Assembly (NCBI GenBank): GCA_027924645.1
Contig: BSBN01001363.1
Span: forward strand, 1,786,001-1,850,000
Direction: 5' to 3'
DNA from: Cunninghamia lanceolata
Taxonomy: Eukaryota > Streptophyta > Pinopsida > Cupressales > Cupressaceae
Length of the DNA: 64,000 nucleotides
This document shows, piece after piece, positions 62,643 to 64,000 of this stretch. The position numbers were made by a program, and so were the translations under genes. Each line of letters begins with the position of its first letter. Position 1 is the first letter of the stretch. The notes beneath the pieces were generated by a model. That model worked only from the letters and a program-made list of their open reading frames with translations. It made no database searches and was not told where the DNA came from.

Positions 62643-63228
62643 CCCTAGTCAGTGTTCCTTGGTTGTCGTTCGATCATGTCTTGTTGTCAGGTAATACTGT
62701 ACCTTGGAGTCTAATTAGTTCTGCAGGTGTCTAAGTGTGTATGGTAATGTTGTGCTTTAATTAGAATCATTATACGAAGGAGTATAAATGTTGTTAAATG
62801 GGCATAATGTCGTTAGTTGTCGATTATCGTTATAAATAAATTATTATTTTATTAGAAGTGTTGTTGTTAAATAAAGTTGTAAGAAATTTGTATTGTTCGA
62901 TATAATATTATTATAATAAATATTTAAATAAATAAATAGTTGTAATCATGTTGTAAATTGTGATTCACAACTTGATTAATAAAATAAATTAAAATATAGT
63001 TATAAATTATAGATTGTCGAAATAGTACTATTCTATTAATAACAATATATTGGGTTGGCTATAAAGAAATTAGATTTTATCTGAAATTATGTGCTTACAT
63101 TTAAAAAAATAATAATAAAATAAAATAAATAATATTTGGGGGATCTTTAAATTAAATAAAATATATATTTTTAAAGGAGAGATGCACGGGATCGCGTGCC
63201 AAGCCCTTGGTAGATGAGAGAGACTGTG

Positions 63229-63237
63229 TTATAAAAG
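63229..63237 (+). promoter_or_regulatory. Inward-pointing TATA box, E6
   Basis: TTATAAAAG 1.11 kb from the E6 end, in the same setting as the E5 box (63229-63237 against 34748-34756 inverted), with flanking AGAGAGACTG and GAGGCATTAAGG. Confidence 0.5.
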
Positions 63238-63539
63238 AGCGGTAGAGGCATTAAGGATAGCATTACAGGTACACGAAGGGAAAAGAAGACTGGAATAAGC
63301 AGCTTGGATCTGCAATAATTGAAGCAGACCTGTTGAACTGACATCGTAGCCAAGTTCCTTGGAATACTTGCCTTCTTTCACTGTTCCTTTTCTCTGAATC
63401 TGAGCATGTTGATTGTTTGCTTCTTTGTCTGCAAATGAAATGGTTTTTGGTTAAATGGTTTTTCGCCGGGACTCTCTGTCTGATTCTGCAAATGTATATT
63501 TTCTATGGACGGTTGTTGATGTAAATCATTGGGTCTGTA

Positions 63540-64000
63540 TTAAATAGAATTCCCTTACACCGTTCTTCAAACCCTAGTTTTATTCCTCGAAAGAGTGCAG
63601 GTATAAGAAGTAATAGTTTTAAGGCAGATGTTCCTACAGTAATCCTTCGCCATGTTATTTTCTTGTCTTCTGAGAATGTCTCTCCTCCGACCATGATAGG
63701 ACACTCTCCTCTGGCCTCTGCTCCCACTATTGGAGGAGGCGCTATTGGTATAGGTGTGTGAATGTTGTTAGGGAGGCGTCAGACCTCTGATACTGTTAAA
63801 TGCCTCAAAACTCTTCCTTCTTCAATATTGAAGTGTCCTTGGGTTCTGGTTACATTAGCTGCTCTCGTTCCATTGTAATCCTAGCCATTTTGGGCTGAGC
63901 ATTTATCCTATGGAGGTTAGTCATGTGGTTCGCACCTGTATTGCAAGTGCAATGCAGAAATACTTAGGCAAATCCCTCATATACTAGACGTGAGACTGGC
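63540..64000. other. Start of the E6 interior, unrecognised
   Basis: More balanced base composition than the arm. A plus frame around 63620-63770 reads ILRHVIFLSSENVSPPT and APTIGGGAIGIGV, and 63900-63990 reads MEVSHVVRTCIASAMQKYLG. Neither is recognised. By position this is where other copies carry captured sequence. Confidence 0.3.

Larger units (their letters stand above)
62119..64000 (-). mobile_element. E6, TGTAAYGCCC element running off the right edge
   Basis: Begins TGTAGTGCCCCTCAACTTG on the plus strand, the mirror image of the end of E5. The first ~1.4 kb matches the E5 right arm in inverse orientation. Preceding five bases are TAAGA. Similarity to E5 fades after about 63520, where its own interior starts. 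The other end is outside the window. Confidence 0.8.

Overview
The window looks like intergenic chromatin from a plant with a very large, repeat-rich nuclear genome; a gymnosperm fits best, but this is inferred from style and not from a diagnostic gene. No intact host protein-coding gene, rRNA, tRNA or CRISPR array was recognised. Nearly all of the 64 kb is accounted for by (i) an AT-rich 8-bp tandem repeat (ATAGAATN) built into higher-order units of up to about 8.1 kb, (ii) decayed Ty3/gypsy-type retroelement pieces inside those units, and (iii) at least eight copies or fragments of a family of long elements (about 5.2-7.4 kb when complete) with ends TGTAAYGCCC...GGGCRTTACA and 5-bp target duplications.

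Layout. 1-8033: an outer element (E0, minus strand, left end outside the window) interrupted by complete element E1 (119-6076). 8034-22430: repeat arrays with a gag-bearing block (copy A, 19108-21823), interrupted by element E2 (11465-17124). 22431-28254: a truncated element interrupted by complete E3 (22649-27812, minus). 28255-28492: a sliver of array. 28493-41577: element E4, interrupted by E5 (30221-35856). 41578-57154: arrays with gag-block copies B (44960-48251) and C (53000-55671). 57155-62118: the start of a second copy of the segment that begins at 37929, i.e. the junction of a 19.2-kb tandem duplication. 62119-64000: element E6 (minus), running off the right edge.

How the parts relate. 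The TGTAAYGCCC elements share conserved outer arms and carry different interiors. Several interiors are recognisable host gene fragments: a Josephin-domain deubiquitinase pseudogene with one intron still present (E2), and degenerate pentatricopeptide-repeat (PPR) sequence (E1, E3, E4, probably E5). Each fragment reads in the same direction relative to its element. The arms contain an inverted pair of subterminal motifs, a small structured motif whose stems covary between subfamilies, and, in four copies, a TATA box about 1.1 kb from one end that points inward. They may be solo long LTRs, LARD-like non-autonomous retroelements, or a TIR-type DNA transposon family that captures genes; the window alone does not settle which.

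Relative history read from nesting: higher-order octamer array and gag block first, then E2, E3 (inside an older truncated element) and E4; E5 into E4; then the 19.2-kb tandem duplication through ATAC microhomology; then E6 into the new copy. All identities quoted are by eye; no alignment was computed.
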